Assembly: GCF_001646665.1 (NCBI RefSeq)
Contig: NZ_LWBU01000179.1
Location: forward strand, 239,327-303,326
Direction: 5' to 3'
Origin: Streptomyces noursei
GTDB taxonomy: Bacteria > Actinomycetota > Actinomycetes > Streptomycetales > Streptomycetaceae
Length of the DNA stretch: 64,000 nt
This document shows positions 9,396 to 17,760 of this stretch, piece by piece. Each line of letters begins with the position of its first letter. Positions within the stretch are counted from its first letter, which is position 1. A program made the position numbers and the translations under genes. The notes under the pieces are model-generated. The model did not search any database. It saw only the letters and a program-made list of their open reading frames with translations, and was not told the DNA's origin.

Positions 9396-10640
9396 TCAGG
9401 CGGACTTAAGGAAGCTGTTCCAGCCGCCGGCGGGCGATTGGCCGACTTCGAGCGTGCGCAGCTTGTCGAGGATCTTCGGGTCCTGGACGTCGAGCCAGTC
9501 GCAGAACTGCTTGAACGACACCAGCCGTACGTCCTTCTTCCCGGCCATGCCCTTGAGCGCCTCTTCGACGGCGTCCATGTAGATGCCGCCGTTCCACTGC
9601 TCGAAGTGGTTGCCGATGTAGAAGGGCGCGCGATTCGACTCGTAGGCGCGCCGGAATCCGGCGAGGTAGGCCTCGGCGGCCTGCTTCTTCCATTCCGGAT
9701 AGCGCGAGGGCATGCCCTTGGTGGTGTTCTGCGACTGGTTGGCGAGGATGTTGTAGTCCATGGAGAGGACTTCGAAGGACCGGCCCGGGAAGGGGATCTG
9801 CTGGAGCGGCAGGTCCCACAGCCCCTGGCGCTTGACGGGCCACTTCTGGTGGCCGCCGGGCGAGCTGGCGTCGTAGCGCCAGCCCAGCTTGCGGGCGGTC
9901 GGCAGCAGGTTGTCCTGGCCGAGGAGGCAGGGGGTGCGGGCGCCGACGAGTTCCTTGCGGTAGTCGAAGGGCAGCGGTTCGAGGTCGGTCCAGCCGCTGA
10001 TGGTCTTCCATTCGGTGACGAATTTCACCGCCTGGTCGATTTCGCTCTGCCAGTCCGCGGGGGTCCACTTCTCGACCGAGCCGGAGCCGGCGCAGAAGTG
10101 GCCGTTGAAGTGGGTGCCTATCTCGTGTCCGTCGAGCCATGCCTGGCGGACGTACTTCAGCGTCTGCTTGATGTGGTCGTCGGTGAGGTAGCCGATGTCG
10201 GAGGCGCCGGTGCGGTTGTTCGGCGGGCGGTAGAGGGTCTGCTTCGATTCCGGCAGCAGGTAGAGCCCGGAGAGGAAGAAGGTCATGCCCGCGTCGTGGT
10301 TCTTGGCGAGTTCCAGAAAGCGCGGGAAGAGACCGTTGCCGACCTCGCCCGCACCGTCCCAGGAAAAGATCACGAACTGCGGCGGGGTCTGCCCGGGCTC
10401 CAGCGGGACGGGCTTGTCGGGCTGGTTCGGCTGCTTTCCGGTGTCCGAGGTGGAGCCGTCGCCGATGGGACGCCCCTCCACCTTGCCGGGGCCGGGATCG
10501 TCCGCGCCCTTCCGGCCACCGCCCTTGCCGGACCGGTCCGCGGGCTCGTCCGAGCCGACGAGACCGCATCCGCCGACTCCGATCGCGGCCGCCGCTCCGA
10601 CACCGGCTCCCAGGAGGCCCCTTCGACTGATCCCGCGCAT
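9396..10640 (-). CDS. Polysaccharide deacetylase-like secreted lipoprotein
   Basis: This 414-residue protein starts with a twin-arginine-like segment (SRRGLLGAG) and a lipobox-like GVGGC (Cys25), suggesting export as a lipoprotein, possibly by Tat. A Ser/Gly/Asp-rich linker follows. The catalytic-type region begins with FVIFSWDGAGE, a variant of the NodB motif 1 (TFDD), and includes HEIGTHFNGHFC, matching motif 2 (HxxxH). The unusual SWDG in place of the usual double Asp makes activity uncertain. The fold acts on N- or O-acetylated cell-wall polysaccharides. It is the same strand as the haem-related genes on either side but spaced from both. Confidence 0.8.
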   Translation of the reverse strand: MRGISRRGLLGAGVGAAAAIGVGGCGLVGSDEPADRSGKGGGRKGADDPGPGKVEGRPIGDGSTSDTGKQPNQPDKPVPLEPGQTPPQFVIFSWDGAGEVGNGLFPRFLELAKNHDAGMTFFLSGLYLLPESKQTLYRPPNNRTGASDIGYLTDDHIKQTLKYVRQAWLDGHEIGTHFNGHFCAGSGSVEKWTPADWQSEIDQAVKFVTEWKTISGWTDLEPLPFDYRKELVGARTPCLLGQDNLLPTARKLGWRYDASSPGGHQKWPVKRQGLWDLPLQQIPFPGRSFEVLSMDYNILANQSQNTTKGMPSRYPEWKKQAAEAYLAGFRRAYESNRAPFYIGNHFEQWNGGIYMDAVEEALKGMAGKKDVRLVSFKQFCDWLDVQDPKILDKLRTLEVGQSPAGGWNSFLKSA

Positions 10641-10779
10641 ATCGTCCCCATCCGCGCTCGCTCGATGCCGGACATACCTTCCAAACCGGCATTGAGGGAG
10701 AGGGATACGGCGGGAGGACGGTTCCCGCGATTACCACATAATCTTCTGCGTAACGAGGCGATTACCCGCCGCTGCGCGC

Positions 10780-10807
10780 CCGCCGGGGCGCCCGTGCGCC
10801 CCGGCGG
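10780..10807 (-). terminator. Hairpin terminator after the hemL-phosphatase operon
   Basis: Arms at 10780-10791 and 10796-10807 are perfect 12-base complements around the loop CCGT. The hairpin is 8 bases past the histidine phosphatase stop. Confidence 0.7.
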
Positions 10808-10815
10808 ATCGCGTT

Positions 10816-11511
10816 TCAGGCGCCGAACGCCTTGGAGTTGCCCTTGCCCTTGGCCGGCTTGGCACCCGCCAGCAGGTGCGGCGGCACCAGGTCCCGCGCC
10901 GGCTCGCTGTAACCGACCGAGACGATCCGGTCACCCCGGTAGGTGAAGGTGGTCAGGGACGCGAGCGTGCACTGCCGGCGGCGCGGGTCGTGCCACAGCC
11001 GCCGCCGCTCCACGAAGCTCCGGACGATCCAGATCGGCAGCTGGTGGCTGACGCAGACCGCCTCGTGCCCGCGGGCCGCGTCGCGCGCCGCGTTCAGCGC
11101 GCCCATCATCCGTACGACCTGGTCGATGTACGGCTCGCCCCACGAAGGACGGAACGGGTTGGTCAGGTGCCGCCAGTTGGACGGCCGGCGCAGCGCGCCG
11201 TCGCCCACGCCGAACGTCTTGCCCTCGAAGACGTTGCCCGCCTCGATCAGCCGCGCGTCGGTGGCGAGGTCCAGCCCGTGCGACTTGGCGATCGGCTGGG
11301 CCGTCTCCTGCGCGCGCTCCAGCGGGGAGGCGACGACGTGCGTGACGTCCCGGTCAGCCAGGTGCTCGGCCACCCGGTCGGCCATCCGCCGGCCCAGCTC
11401 CGACAGGTGGTAGCCCGCCCGCCGGCCGTAGAGGACCCCGTCGGGGTTGTGCACCTCGCCGTGGCGCATGAGGTGGACGACGGTGATGTCGTCGTTGCCC
11501 GTGGTGCTCAT
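10816..11511 (-). CDS. Histidine phosphatase family protein (phosphoglycerate mutase-like)
   Basis: A 231-residue cytoplasmic protein with the catalytic motif LMRHGEVHNPDG (Arg16-His17-Gly18) and the second catalytic His in VCVSHQLPIW. This branch of the superfamily removes phosphate from small phosphometabolites through a phosphohistidine intermediate. The start is ATG 11511, overlapping the hemL stop by 4 bases, so it is translated with hemL. The frame is open further upstream inside hemL, but that extension is an out-of-frame shadow. The C-terminus is a short Lys/Ala tail. A dephosphorylation role linked to tetrapyrrole synthesis is only a guess from context. Confidence 0.88.
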   Translation of the reverse strand: MSTTGNDDITVVHLMRHGEVHNPDGVLYGRRAGYHLSELGRRMADRVAEHLADRDVTHVVASPLERAQETAQPIAKSHGLDLATDARLIEAGNVFEGKTFGVGDGALRRPSNWRHLTNPFRPSWGEPYIDQVVRMMGALNAARDAARGHEAVCVSHQLPIWIVRSFVERRRLWHDPRRRQCTLASLTTFTYRGDRIVSVGYSEPARDLVPPHLLAGAKPAKGKGNSKAFGA

Positions 11512-12815
11512 GCCGTGGCCTCCGCGGCGGCACGCGCGGCGGCCGGCAGCGCGGCGGCGATCCGCTCCACCGCGCGCTCGTCGTGCGCCGTGGAGACGAA
11601 CCACGACTCGAACGCGGACGGCGGCAGGTAGACGCCCTGCGCCAGCATCGAGTGGAAGAACGCGGTGAAGCGGAACGCCTCCTGCTTCTTCGCGTCGTCG
11701 TAGTTCACGACCTCGGCGCCGGTGAAGAAGACGGAGAACATGTTGCTCGCCGTCTGGAGGCGGTGGACCACGCCCTCCTTGGTCAGCGCCTCGGACACCA
11801 GGCCCTGGATCTCGCGCGAGACCGCGTTCACCTTCTCGTACGCGGCGTCGTCCAGCAGCCGCAGCTGCGCGAGGCCGGCCGCCGTGGCGACCGGGTTCCC
11901 GGACAGGGTGCCCGCCTGGTAGACCGGGCCGGCCGGGGCCAGGTGCGCCATCACGTCGGCGCGGCCGCCGAACGCGGCGGCCGGGAAGCCGCCGCCCATC
12001 ACCTTGCCGAAGGTCATCAGGTCGGGCGTGACGCCGTCGACGCCGTACCAGCCGGCCTTCGACGTGCGGAAGCCGGTCATGACCTCGTCGGAGACGTACA
12101 GCGCCCCGTTCTCGGCGCACAGGTCCTTCAGACCCTGGTTGAAGCCGTCGCGGGGCGGGACCACACCCATGTTGCCGGGCGACGCCTCGGTGATCACACA
12201 GGCGATCTCGCCGGGGTGCGCGGCGAACGCCCGGCGCACGGCGTCCAGGTCGTTGTACGGCAGGACGATCGTGTCGCCCGCCTGCGCGCCGGTGACGCCG
12301 GGCGTGTCCGGCAGGCCGAAGGTGGCGACCCCGGAGCCGGCGGCGGCCAGCAGCGCGTCCACGTGCCCGTGGTAGCAGCCGGCGAACTTCACGACCTTGG
12401 CGCGGCCGGTGAAGCCGCGGGCCAGCCGGATCGCCGACATGGTGGCCTCGGTGCCCGACGACACCAGCCGCACCTGCTCGACCGGCGCCACGCGGGCGAC
12501 GATCTCCTCGGCGAGCGCGACCTCGCCCTCACCGGGCGTACCGAAGGACGTGCCCCGGGAGACCGCCTCCTGCACGGCGGCGATCACCTCGGGGTGCGAG
12601 TGGCCGAGGATCATGGGCCCCCAGGAGCAGACGAGGTCGACGTACTCCCGCCCGTCCGCGTCCGTGAGGTACGGACCCGTACCGGACACCATGAACCGGG
12701 GCGTACCACCCACGGCCCGGAAGGCACGTACGGGAGAGTTCACGCCGCCGGGCGTCACGAGGGACGCGCGGTCGAAGAGCGTCTGTGAGACTGGGGCTTC
12801 GTATGAATACGGCAC
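11508..12815 (-). CDS. hemL: Glutamate-1-semialdehyde 2,1-aminomutase
   Basis: A 435-residue PLP enzyme that converts glutamate-1-semialdehyde into 5-aminolevulinate, the second step of the C5 haem pathway started by HemA (here at about 50-51 kb). The N-terminus LVTPGGVNSPVRAFRAVGG is diagnostic. The PLP lysine lies in MTFGKVMGGGFP, and SSGTEATMSAIRLARG forms the phosphate-binding region. The length is normal. It heads a two-gene operon with the histidine phosphatase, 4-base overlap, while the rest of the haem genes are 30 kb away. Confidence 0.97.
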   Translation of the reverse strand: MPYSYEAPVSQTLFDRASLVTPGGVNSPVRAFRAVGGTPRFMVSGTGPYLTDADGREYVDLVCSWGPMILGHSHPEVIAAVQEAVSRGTSFGTPGEGEVALAEEIVARVAPVEQVRLVSSGTEATMSAIRLARGFTGRAKVVKFAGCYHGHVDALLAAAGSGVATFGLPDTPGVTGAQAGDTIVLPYNDLDAVRRAFAAHPGEIACVITEASPGNMGVVPPRDGFNQGLKDLCAENGALYVSDEVMTGFRTSKAGWYGVDGVTPDLMTFGKVMGGGFPAAAFGGRADVMAHLAPAGPVYQAGTLSGNPVATAAGLAQLRLLDDAAYEKVNAVSREIQGLVSEALTKEGVVHRLQTASNMFSVFFTGAEVVNYDDAKKQEAFRFTAFFHSMLAQGVYLPPSAFESWFVSTAHDERAVERIAAALPAAARAAAEATA

Positions 12816-13117
12816 GTTGGTCCTGACCTGCGAGAACGAATTGACGGCAGCAATGCTCGGGCATGGCGGCCGGGGCGAGGGTGTGAGCCCTCCTTGAACG
12901 GCCCGCCTGTCCGCGACGTTGTTTACGACGAGGCGCCGGACCTCCGGGTCTGCGAAACTGGGGCGTCAAAGGGAATGCTCACGGAATCCATGGTGTCAGA
13001 GGCCCGGACGTTCTTGCGGACAGGTGTTTCACCACACGTCCGTGGGGGAGGTCACTGTCACGATGATCGGGTTGCGCGGCGGGGGCTGTGCTACCCAAAC
13101 AGCAGTCGGGTGGAGAT
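12816..13117. other. Intergenic region with divergent promoters of hemL and the conserved hypothetical gene
   Basis: These 302 bases hold no convincing gene; the short open frames lack ribosome sites and family features. The tract is somewhat richer in A/T than its surroundings and must contain the start signals for hemL (leftward) and the gene at 13118 (rightward). No clear repeat or hairpin was seen. Confidence 0.5.
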
Positions 13118-13699
13118 ATGCATCGCGGTGGCGGACTGGGCGAGGGGACCGACGACCTGGGTCCTGAGCGTGCCCGTCGGGGGAAGCACCGGCGCGAGCA
13201 GGACAGAGCCGCCCTGGGCCCGGTCGGCCCGGTCGGGAGCGGAAGCGGGGGTGGCCGGGGCATGGGGGTGACCTACAAGTACTTCGGCGCGCCCAACGGC
13301 GCCACCGCCGCCCGCGTACCGATCTCGATGCGGCCCGAGGAGCTGGGCGGCGACGAACTGGGCATGGGCGGCATGTTCACCAAGATCAAGCCGGAGACCA
13401 TAGCCGCGATGGTGCTCACCGGCATCCAGGGGATGCCGCTGCACAAGGTCCCCCCGCTGGAGCTGGTCGTGCTGCACCCCGACTACGCGGTGGTCAAGCT
13501 CCCCATGACCGTGGTCGACCCGCTGCGGGGCATCGGCGAGGAGTCGGTGGGCGCGGCGGCCTTCATATGGTCGACCGTCCCGGACCGCGGCGGGCCGCGG
13601 GACGCGTTCAACGTGTACCAGCTGCTCCACGAGTGGCAGGACTTCTCCGTCCGCCTCCACGAGGCGGGGCACCAGCCGTACTGCCTGGTCTGGCCCTGA
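13118..13699 (+). CDS. Conserved actinobacterial hypothetical protein
   Basis: A 193-residue protein. ATG at 13118 has GGTGGAGA just upstream; an open frame reaches GTG 13088, and GTG/ATG codons near 13260 are also possible because the first 48 or so residues are Gly/Arg-rich and low complexity. The conserved-looking core begins at MGVTYKYFGAPNGATAARVP and ends QPYCLVWP, with no membrane span, signal peptide or catalytic motif. I recognise it only as a protein type commonly found in Streptomyces next to hemL. A strong hairpin follows directly, so it is probably a single-gene unit. Confidence 0.75.
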   Translation: MHRGGGLGEGTDDLGPERARRGKHRREQDRAALGPVGPVGSGSGGGRGMGVTYKYFGAPNGATAARVPISMRPEELGGDELGMGGMFTKIKPETIAAMVLTGIQGMPLHKVPPLELVVLHPDYAVVKLPMTVVDPLRGIGEESVGAAAFIWSTVPDRGGPRDAFNVYQLLHEWQDFSVRLHEAGHQPYCLVWP

Positions 13700-13700
13700 G

Positions 13701-13737
13701 GGCCGGCGGGCCGAGCCGCTCCGGCCCTCCGCCGGCC
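13701..13737 (+). terminator. Hairpin after the conserved hypothetical gene
   Basis: Arms GGCCGGCGG at 13701-13709 and CCGCCGGCC at 13729-13737 are perfect complements with a 19-base loop. The hairpin starts one base after the stop codon. Confidence 0.55.
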
Positions 13738-13760
13738 GCCGGCCACCGGGCGGGCACGGT

Positions 13761-13987
13761 CTAGGGCGCTTCTTTTGGATCAGGCCGGCTCAGGGAGCGG
13801 GGTCTGGTGCGGGCGGATGCAAGGCGGAGGTGGGGGTCCCCCCGCCGAAGGCAGGGGGAGGAGCCACTGCGGTGGGGGCACCTCCCGTGTCCGAAGGGCT
13901 ACGGGGGACATTGGCGACCGACGACAACGCCGCAGACGCGCGTGCCAGGGCACGCGAGCCCGGCAAGATCTGAAAGAAGCGCCCTAG
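13761..13987. mobile_element. MITE-like element with terminal inverted repeats and CTAG target duplication
   Basis: The two ends are inverted repeats of each other: CTAGGGCGCTTCTTT at 13761-13775 and its exact complement at 13973-13987. The similarity extends to about 27 bases with four mismatches. CTAG at both extremes looks like a 4-bp target duplication, as known for some Streptomyces IS5-group elements. The 227-bp element encodes no transposase. Inside are a long-range inverted repeat (GGAGGTG at 13826-13832, CACCTCC at 13879-13885) and a GCGTGCC/GGCACGC hairpin near 13940-13955. The right CTAG supplies the TAG stop codon of the neighbouring minus-strand gene, so the insertion sits precisely at that gene's end without disrupting it. 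Confidence 0.8.
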
Positions 13988-14628
13988 TGCTCCGCGTAGC
14001 GCAGGAACTGCCAGCCCAGTACGGCCAGGGCGAGCGTCTGCGCGAGGGAGACGATCACCAGGAGGGGCCGGACGGCGGGCGAGCACCAGAACGCGGCCAG
14101 GCAGATCATCGGCAGGACCAGGTACGTGAAGAGGTCCACGGCGGTCTGCAGGCGCTTGCGCGTGGTGCGGCGCGCGTCGTCACGGTGGTAGACCTCCCAG
14201 CCGAACACCGCGCCGGGGGCGCCGCTGAGCTCCGCCAGCCGCGGTCCCAGCCGGTCCCGGATGTAGTGTCCGACCGCCGAGATCTTCTCGTCGTTGACCA
14301 GGTACGTCCAGCCCAGGACCAGGCAGATCACGGGAACCGCGAGCAGCAGGTGGGTCTGTCCGCTCTCGACGGTGAGCGCCAGGACCGCGGTGGACGCGGC
14401 GAGCGTGAAGTAGAGCAGGTTGTCGCGGAAGCCTATGCGGGTCTTCTGCTCCTCCTTGATCCGGTCGTACTCGGCCAGCAGCACTCTGCTCTCGGTGACG
14501 TCCTCCGCGGTGGCCGCGGCCACTGCCGGGACCGGGTCCCGGCCGGGGCGGCGAGCGGGCGGGGCGCAGGGCTCCGGCGCCCCGGCCCCGGCCCGTTCCG
14601 CGGGCACGGACGACTCAGTCGGCAGCAT
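13984..14628 (-). CDS. Membrane protein of the NUDIX-nucleosidase operon
   Basis: A 214-residue protein with a proline/alanine-rich N-terminus, a charged segment (SRVLLAEYDRIKEEQKTRIG), then two hydrophobic hairpins: YFTLAASTAVLALTV with LLLAVPVICLVLGWTYLV, and FTYLVLPMICLAAFW with LLVIVSLAQTLALAVLGW. Four membrane spans are predicted. It is the last gene of the four-gene operon and starts 14 bases inside the previous gene. Its TAG stop is the CTAG at the end of the MITE-like element. I do not recognise the family; a membrane platform or pore partner for the upstream genes is inference. Confidence 0.75.
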   Translation of the reverse strand: MLPTESSVPAERAGAGAPEPCAPPARRPGRDPVPAVAAATAEDVTESRVLLAEYDRIKEEQKTRIGFRDNLLYFTLAASTAVLALTVESGQTHLLLAVPVICLVLGWTYLVNDEKISAVGHYIRDRLGPRLAELSGAPGAVFGWEVYHRDDARRTTRKRLQTAVDLFTYLVLPMICLAAFWCSPAVRPLLVIVSLAQTLALAVLGWQFLRYAEH

Positions 14629-16600
14629 GGAAGGGCGGCAGGTTGTTGGGATTGTTCCGTTCGATCCAGCCCTTCCCGTCCGCCGCGATGCCTTCCAGGA
14701 GGCGGAAGGTGTGGATGAAACCCGCCGCGTTGAGGTTGATCTCGGCGATCTCCCGGGGGCTTTCGTCCGGTGCCAGTTGGTGGGTGTCGGCGTCCTTGAC
14801 GCGAATGTTCCTGGCCGGTCCGTTGGTGAGGACGAGTTCCAGGTCGTAGCCGGTGTCGGCGCGTTCCGTGACCTGCACCGAGGACAGCGCGTCGAACCGG
14901 TAGTTGCTGCGCTGCTCGTTCCCCCGCCGCGCGTCGGTGAAGTCGATCTCGGTGCTGATCTCCCGCACCCCGTCCTGGGTGATCAGGAAGAGGCGGAAGC
15001 TGTAGCGGGAGTACCGCCAGGGGCCGCCTCTCACCCGCCCGCGCTTGTAGGGGCGTGCGGGTGTCACCAGGAGGGTGTGGGTGATCAGGTCGCGCCAGCC
15101 GAGCTGGTAGTGGCGGAGTGCCTCGTCGACGAACAGCGTCTTGTCGCAGGTGAGCCAGGTCTCCATCTCCTGCTCACTGGGGCGGGTGGTGTCGAGGTAC
15201 GACTTCCAGGCCTGGTAGGCGTTCTGCCGCGCGGCCAGCCGCTCCTCGTACTCCCGGGTCTCCTCGGCCAGTCGGCGCTCCTCCCCCTGGGCCTCCAGCC
15301 ACGAGGACGCGGCCTCGCGTCCGGACCAGACCGCGCCGACCACGGCCAGCAGGGCCAGCAGCATCCGCGACCCGTCCCCGCCCGAGGCCACCGTTCCGAG
15401 CAGGGACAGGGCGGTGAGGCCGAGGGCGGCGAGGGCGAGCACGCACAGCGCCTTCGCCGGCGCGGGCGTGCGGTGCCGGTGGGGGTGGTCGAACAGGGTG
15501 CCGCTGTTGTGGCGGTCCCGGGCGTCCTCGGCGAGATGGCGGATCAGCCAGTTCACCCGGTCCACGCCGATGCGGCTCTCGCGGTAGAGCAGCGCGATCT
15601 CGGTGACGAGGCCCTCGCGGATCGCGGCCGTGTGGGCGAGCCAGTCGTGCGGGGCGAGCCCGTGGGGCACGCGGTTGCCGAAGTAGTGGTCGAACGCGTG
15701 ACGGACGCGGTTGGTGAACCCGTCCCCCATGGCGGCGGGATCACCCGCGTACGGGTTCGGGGGCTCCTGCTCGTCGGCCTTCCGCCGGTGCTCCCGGTAC
15801 GACCAGAGGCGGCCGAAGTGGGCCGCTGTCAGGCCGGCCCCCAGCGCCACCAGCAGCTCGACGATCGCCGCGGCCGGGTCCGAGATCAGCGCCAGGATCC
15901 AGAGGAACGCGGTGACGGCGACGAACAGGCCGGCCCGGATCGGGAGGGCCGCCCGGGCGGCGGCCGCGGTGCTCGGACGGGGCGGCAGGGCCCGCGGCCC
16001 GATGGGGTCGGGTTCGAAGTAGGCCCAGACCCTCTTGGCCCGGTCGTTGCCGAAGCGGGCCGCCGTGGCCCGCTCCCGGTTCTCGGCCCACAGGCTGTCC
16101 TTCAGCCCTCCGGTGAGCACCAGGTCGAGGTGGTGGAGGAGCGCGTCACGCCGACCGGGCGACAGGGCCCGCAGCCGCTCCAGTACGCGTGCCGGTTCGC
16201 CGTCCGCGGTGCCGAGCATCGCCAGCAGGGCGAAGGCGACGCGCAGGGCGTCCTTCCACTCCCCCTCGGCGTAGGTCCGTACGAGCCCGGAGGCGTGGTG
16301 CAGCCGCTGCACTTCCTCGGTGCTGAGGTCGTGGTAGGCGCGCGCACTGAGCATGGCGAGGACCCAGTGGAAGCGGACCTCCGCGTTGTCGTGTCCGTGG
16401 GCGATCGCGTCGCTGATCATGTCCCGGGCCCGGCTGGGGATGCCGTCCTCCAGGAACCGCACACCGACCCTGTACTTCTCCTGGGGCGACGCGTCGGGGT
16501 GGACGAAGTAGACGTTGGAGTTGTGTACGGTCTCGGCCTGGATCCCGACCGTGGAGTCGTACGCGGCCGAATGGTGCGTGACGTGGATGCCGTCGTTCAT
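14615..16600 (-). CDS. Four-span membrane protein with TPR-like N-terminus and STVGIQAxTV motif
   Basis: A 661-residue protein. ATG 16600 overlaps the previous stop by 4 bases. The N-terminus has the short motif STVGIQAETVHNSNVY (residues 16-31), which is echoed in the C-terminal part of the nucleosidase encoded just upstream. Residues about 38-195 look like helical TPR-type repeats (EKYRVGVRFLEDGIPSRARD). Four membrane spans are predicted near 222-239, 243-262, 383-404 and 412-427, then a charged coiled-coil-like stretch (about 430-465) and a globular C-terminal domain (TCDKTLFVDEALRHYQLGWR). The family is unnamed to me. The shared motif suggests that it and the nucleosidase assemble with a common partner or with each other. 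Confidence 0.75.
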   Translation of the reverse strand: MNDGIHVTHHSAAYDSTVGIQAETVHNSNVYFVHPDASPQEKYRVGVRFLEDGIPSRARDMISDAIAHGHDNAEVRFHWVLAMLSARAYHDLSTEEVQRLHHASGLVRTYAEGEWKDALRVAFALLAMLGTADGEPARVLERLRALSPGRRDALLHHLDLVLTGGLKDSLWAENRERATAARFGNDRAKRVWAYFEPDPIGPRALPPRPSTAAAARAALPIRAGLFVAVTAFLWILALISDPAAAIVELLVALGAGLTAAHFGRLWSYREHRRKADEQEPPNPYAGDPAAMGDGFTNRVRHAFDHYFGNRVPHGLAPHDWLAHTAAIREGLVTEIALLYRESRIGVDRVNWLIRHLAEDARDRHNSGTLFDHPHRHRTPAPAKALCVLALAALGLTALSLLGTVASGGDGSRMLLALLAVVGAVWSGREAASSWLEAQGEERRLAEETREYEERLAARQNAYQAWKSYLDTTRPSEQEMETWLTCDKTLFVDEALRHYQLGWRDLITHTLLVTPARPYKRGRVRGGPWRYSRYSFRLFLITQDGVREISTEIDFTDARRGNEQRSNYRFDALSSVQVTERADTGYDLELVLTNGPARNIRVKDADTHQLAPDESPREIAEINLNAAGFIHTFRLLEGIAADGKGWIERNNPNNLPPFHAAD

Positions 16601-17760
16601 GCCATGCCTCCCGCCGCACGGACCAGCGGTGCCAGCGTGGCCACCAGCTCGGGGCACTCCGCGACCAGGCCGCGTAACCTCTTGAGCGCCATCACCGCCC
16701 TCTTGGGCGATCCGGGGCCGCTCTCCCCCGCCGCCCGGCGGGCGAAGCCCAGCTCGGCCAGCGCCTCTCCGTAGGTGTCGTCGTCCAGGGCGCCCTCGGC
16801 GTGGTGACGCCTCAGGTGCTCACGGAACCCGTCCAGTTCCCCGAGCAGGCCGGCCGGAGCGGCCGCCTTCGGTACCGCGTTCATGTGGACCGTGCTCTCC
16901 TCGACCGTGCCGGCCATGATGCCGACGGTGCTGTGATGGGCGGTGTTGCTGACGTGCCCTCCGGGCCGGTCGGCCGTACGGGCCCCGTCCGCCTGGGACA
17001 TGGCGGTCCCCTCCTGTTCTGCGACCAGTTCCACGGCGAGCCGGGTGGCGAACGCCGCCGCGTTCGCCGCGGCCCGTGGCTGCCGGTCGCGGTCCTTGGC
17101 GCTGTTCTTCGTGCCGTCCGCCCGGTCGCTGATGCCCCGGATGATGGCCACCGGCGCCCCGCTGAGATGACCGGCCTGCGCCACACCGGCGGCCTCCATC
17201 TCGATCGCGAGCGCGTCGTTGTAGTGCTGCCGGATCCACCGGGCCTCGGCCGAGATCCTCGAGTTCTGGACGATCTCGCCGGCGGCGATGGCGCCGAACC
17301 GCACCTGTGGCGCGCTCCTGCGGCCGGGTGTGTCGTCGGCCCAGTCGTCCATGCGGGCCACGTGCGAGCCGAGCTGGCTGATGCCGTGCGGCGCCTCCCA
17401 CGCCCGGGGACGGGCCTTGAGGCCGTCGTCCTCGCTGGTCCCGCCGTGGTAGGCGTACACGTGGGTCGCCATCACGACGTCGCCCAGCCTCGCGCTGTCC
17501 CACAGGGCGCCGGCGACGCCGACGAAGAACACGGCCATCGGCGAGAACTCCTGGATGGCCCGCTCGGCGATCACCGCGGCGGAATGGTTCCCCTTGTTCG
17601 TGAGACCGAGCGCGACACGGCATGACGTGCCCTGCACGGTTCCCACCTCGAACCGCGTCCCGCGCGCGTGCCGGTGCACCTGCGGAGCGGCCAGTCTCCG
17701 GCGTACGGCCTGGTACTCGAGGTTGAGGGCGGTGAGGATCACCACCAGGTCTTTCGACAT
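16597..17760 (-). CDS. PNP/MTAN-family nucleosidase with extra C-terminal helical region
   Basis: A 387-residue protein. Residues 1-250 are a PNP_UDP_1 (phosphorylase superfamily) domain: VILTALNLEYQAVRRRL at the start, FFVGVAGALWD (80s), the purine-site AIEMEAAG (185-192) and the catalytic-type RGISD (208-212), as in 5'-methylthioadenosine nucleosidases. Residues 268-292 carry STVGIMAGTVEESTVH, a motif shared with the next gene, followed by a helical tail (KRAVMALKRLRGLVAECP). PNP-type domains hydrolyse N-glycosidic bonds of adenine nucleosides, and related ones are effectors in phage defence. It abuts the NUDIX regulator gene with no gap and overlaps the membrane-protein gene by 4 bases. 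A housekeeping Pfs enzyme lacks the extra 130 residues. Confidence 0.85.
   Translation of the reverse strand: MSKDLVVILTALNLEYQAVRRRLAAPQVHRHARGTRFEVGTVQGTSCRVALGLTNKGNHSAAVIAERAIQEFSPMAVFFVGVAGALWDSARLGDVVMATHVYAYHGGTSEDDGLKARPRAWEAPHGISQLGSHVARMDDWADDTPGRRSAPQVRFGAIAAGEIVQNSRISAEARWIRQHYNDALAIEMEAAGVAQAGHLSGAPVAIIRGISDRADGTKNSAKDRDRQPRAAANAAAFATRLAVELVAEQEGTAMSQADGARTADRPGGHVSNTAHHSTVGIMAGTVEESTVHMNAVPKAAAPAGLLGELDGFREHLRRHHAEGALDDDTYGEALAELGFARRAAGESGPGSPKRAVMALKRLRGLVAECPELVATLAPLVRAAGGMA

Noticed and set aside
13775..13987. Short open frame inside the MITE-like element as a transposase remnant
   Set aside because: Only about 70 residues of low complexity with no DDE motif; the element is non-coding.
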